Below, one piece after another: positions 62,601 to 64,000 of a DNA stretch of 64,000 nt; the first letter of the stretch is position 1; each line of letters begins with the position of its first letter. The DNA is from Lachnospiraceae bacterium (GTDB taxonomy: Bacteria > Bacillota > Clostridia > Lachnospirales > Lachnospiraceae): positions 186,001 through 250,000 of the forward strand of contig CABJAW010000003.1 in NCBI GenBank assembly GCA_902363665.1, in the 5' to 3' direction. The translations under genes were made by a program, and so were the position numbers. A model generated the notes under the pieces. The model worked only from the letters and a program-made list of their open reading frames with translations. It was not told the DNA's origin and ran no database searches.

Positions 62601-64000
62601 CTGCCACTGTCACTTCGTGTACAAGCGTGTCTGCTTCATACCCTGTCGGTGCTTTTGTTTCCCTGATATAATAGGTCCCCGGAAGCAGACCGGTACTTTT
62701 GGCATAACCGGAATCATTAAGGGTCAGAATTTCTACCTGTCTGGTGCAGGCTTTATCCTCATATATCGTATACTGTGCACCCGCAAATTTTACTGCACTG
62801 TTATTTGGAGCAGGCTTCCCGGTCTCTTTGTCATATTTCTGCAGTTCGATCGGCTTTCGGATGACCTGTTCTTTTGAGGTAACCGGATAGACGGCAAGCT
62901 GATCTGAAACTCTCATATCGATTTGATAGACGGTAGGATCAAGTTCATAACCATTCGGTTTTTTTGTTTCTTTCACATAATAAGTATCAAACGGAAGTTC
63001 TTTGCTCTTTCCATAACCAGAGGCATTTGTCGTTATGATGTCAATTTCTTTTGTACATTTCTCATCAGAATAAACGGAATACTGTGCTCCTTCAAAAGAG
63101 GCACCCTCTGCTGGAATTTTTGCTCCGGTCTCCTTATCATATTTCCGAAGCTCAATTTTTGCCATCTGCGGTGTTTCCTCCGATTTTACCGTGTATACGG
63201 CAGCTCCTGTCGCACTTATTTCCACTTTATGGATGATTTTATCAAGAGAATATCCCTTCGGTGCTTTTGTTTCTTTTACATAATACGTATCAATCAGCAA
63301 TGCCGAACTTTTTGCATATCCGGCAGCGTTCGTTGTCACTGTCTCCACTTTTTTTGTGCAGGCCGCGTCGCTGTAGATCGTATATTCTGCTGCGGCAAAG
63401 GAATATTTACCGTTATATGGCTTTTTATTCCCGGTCAGTGTATCGTACTTCTGAATCTCAATCCATTTTTTTACCGGCTTTTCACGGGAACTGATCGGAT
63501 ATACAGACGTTTCCCCGCCTGATACCATGGCAATCCGATGAACAACTGCATCCAGCCCATAGCCTGCCGGAGCCTTTGTTTCTTTTATATAATATGTTGC
63601 AAGCGGGAGAAAATCACTTTCTGCATGTCCCTTCTTATCCGTCGTGAGAACAACTGCTTTTTTAGTACAGGTTTCATCCAGATATACCGTATATTCTGCT
63701 CCTTCAAACGAACCACTCTGTGCCGACGGATTCCCGGTCTCAGCATCGTATTTCTGAACGGACAGTTTTTTCCGGATTGGCTCCTCATAGGATGTAAAGG
63801 TGGCCGTCTCCCCGGAAACGACCTTAAGCGTATACAGCTTTTCATCCAGCTGATATCCTTTCGATGCTTTTGTTTCCTTCACATAATAAGTACCTGATTC
63901 CAGTTCTGCCTGATTTGTTCTGCCACTTTCGTCTGTTGTCAGAGAAGTTACCTTTTCTGTACAGTCGCGGTCTTTGTATATGGTATATACCGCACCTGCC
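59662..64000 (-). CDS. Very large SpaA/Cna-B repeat surface protein, 5' end missing
   Basis: At least 1,445 residues; the frame runs off the right edge, and the first in-frame ATG (63882) is internal. First part: about five SpaA-type domains of 95-100 residues, each with QKYDxxTG, AEYTVY, CTK and YYVKETKAPxGY. Middle: four longer, divergent prealbumin-like domains. Then five tandem 86-residue Cna-B domains opening with ISKQDIT and carrying the LTEIAAP Glu; Lys and Glu are placed for internal isopeptide bonds. C-terminus: Glu/Thr-rich wall spacer, GIVKTGD as sortase-like motif (not LPXTG), a hydrophobic helix and a KRKKKR tail. Probably a wall-anchored adhesin stalk. No sortase gene is adjacent. 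Confidence 0.93.
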   Translation of the reverse strand, partial: AGAVYTIYKDRDCTEKVTSLTTDESGRTNQAELESGTYYVKETKASKGYQLDEKLYTLKVVSGETATFTSYEEPIRKKLSVQKYDAETGNPSAQSGSFEGAEYTVYLDETCTKKAVVLTTDKKGHAESDFLPLATYYIKETKAPAGYGLDAVVHRIAMVSGGETSVYPISSREKPVKKWIEIQKYDTLTGNKKPYNGKYSFAAAEYTIYSDAACTKKVETVTTNAAGYAKSSALLIDTYYVKETKAPKGYSLDKIIHKVEISATGAAVYTVKSEETPQMAKIELRKYDKETGAKIPAEGASFEGAQYSVYSDEKCTKEIDIITTNASGYGKSKELPFDTYYVKETKKPNGYELDPTVYQIDMRVSDQLAVYPVTSKEQVIRKPIELQKYDKETGKPAPNNSAVKFAGAQYTIYEDKACTRQVEILTLNDSGYAKSTGLLPGTYYIRETKAPTGYEADTLVHEVTVADDGKKSYQIQSYDPVIRGSLMLMKFLDDRYDESTLQEWIDRGELLGIRFTLTHEDPSVPEKEIVTDQYGYAATKTQELVYGTWTLREDPSTTPEGYAGLKKAKIRITKNGVQVKYVVTNSVQNAMIEIVKKDRQTGSIIPKGGAKFQILDSSGTPVVMPDNLDFGTMTDTFTTNEEGKIYLTKPLKHGTYTLKEIEAPEKYLVADPLVFTVDGAYSYEEPLVVECFDEMQTGRIMIRKKDARTQLPLGEGFRFEIRVAEDITDPMGNIHTMEIEGSRVELKKGTQVAVISTNADGIAQSPELCLGKYEVREIAAGEFYAVSDYVYETELTYDRAEISVEAELFVEDEKTTVIIQKEDSEAADETPLPLAGIRFRIFSARELEEVGGDIGQIPEEMLAALGTEYTTDENGQIEITDLKHSTIYYIYESETLPGYNRAHDLYKISVDADGKIDGQIRYTMKISNQANQVEITKWDITGDRELPGAELTLRDTEGSVIEHWISEETPHRIKGLAAGTYTLTEDRAPRGYAVAETITFTLTDSLEVQQVVMNDEQIQVQISKKDITGQEELPGAALEVRAADGTLMDAWISAKKPHLLNLAAGSYTLTEVAAPEKYAKAETISFEVRDDSVLQKVEMRDAPIQVQISKQDITTEKELPGAQLTVRDSEGTVIADWTSTEEPHYLNLAAGTYTLTEIAAPSGYCKAETVTFEVTDTAEIQKVIMYDKPIEVEISKQDITDSKELPGALLTVCDTDGNEIDRWYSGEEPHRIPIACGTYILTEIAAPDYYATAESITFEVKETGEVQKVVMKDAPLQVEISKKTITGEEELPGAVLRVSDLEGKVLETWISEKEPHRIRLKKGTYELTEITAPQGYEVAETIRFTVEDTMEVQKVTMYDKPLPEPETETENETDETESETLKETESETEKQSETEPKKPTTPGIVKTGDPTDFLPPSFGVMAGLVLFAGALASGKRKKKRHTQEQ

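Overview
The window looks like a chromosomal segment from an endospore-forming, low-to-mid GC Firmicute of class Clostridia, most likely Lachnospiraceae-like. The grounds are a complete eight-gene spoIIIA sporulation operon, a Phe T-box upstream of pheST, an L25/Ctc-type rplY, anaerobic NrdG, MetA of the acetyl-CoA type, choline-binding-like cell-wall repeats and a Clostridia-style SpaA/Cna-B adhesin. Genus is inference. I see no phage, transposase, integrase, CRISPR array or rRNA; one tRNA is present.

Layout. 1-6.7 kb: the 3' part of an RmlD-like reductase and a DAACS symporter; a Lon-like AAA ATPase paired with a transglutaminase-like protein; rplY; a small membrane protein. 6.8-7.1 kb: a 56-codon small ORF with a 19-codon leader ORF. 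7.3-18.3 kb: one minus-strand gene cluster with an S58 (DmpA-like) aminopeptidase, M55 D-aminopeptidase, Asp/Glu racemase, S12 serine hydrolase, five-component oligopeptide ABC importer and M19 dipeptidase. Almost every enzyme belongs to a family known for D-residue or D/L peptide chemistry, so the cluster reads as a system for importing and dismantling D-amino-acid-containing (perhaps muropeptide-derived) peptides. 18.5-23.9 kb: spoIIIAA to spoIIIAH. 24.1-25.1 kb: a solitary carbamate kinase. 25.2-31.8 kb: T-box, pheS, pheT, histidine phosphatase, queA, nrdG, dut. 31.8-34.2 kb: overlapping SpoIID/LytB and YihY genes.

34.4-43.6 kb: a PfkB sugar/nucleoside kinase convergent with an operon of ADP-ribosylglycohydrolase, BMP-type nucleoside-binding lipoprotein, ABC ATPase, two permeases and nucleoside hydrolase, reading as ADP-ribose/nucleoside salvage. 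The lipoprotein carries about 250 residues of Ala-Thr-Glu repeat. 43.7-47.5 kb: ilvN-ilvC and leuC-leuD. 47.7-49.9 kb: secreted amidase with cell-wall-binding repeats, and a CBS protein. 50-54 kb: metQ, metN, metI and an M24 peptidase. 54.2-58.1 kb: rluF-like gene, ligA, metA. 58.3-59.5 kb: SH3 membrane protein and tRNA-Arg(CCG). 59.6-64 kb: the 3' portion of a very large SpaA/Cna-B repeat surface protein running off the right edge.

A family of degenerate, multi-hairpin intergenic repeats is scattered through the window (about 21.9, 22.9, 23.9, 25.2, 34.3, 35.3, 35.4, 46.9 and 49.4 kb), some copies sitting inside operons or touching stop codons. Starts were adjusted inward where a Shine-Dalgarno sequence and family alignment demanded it; function calls rest on motif recognition without database searches.
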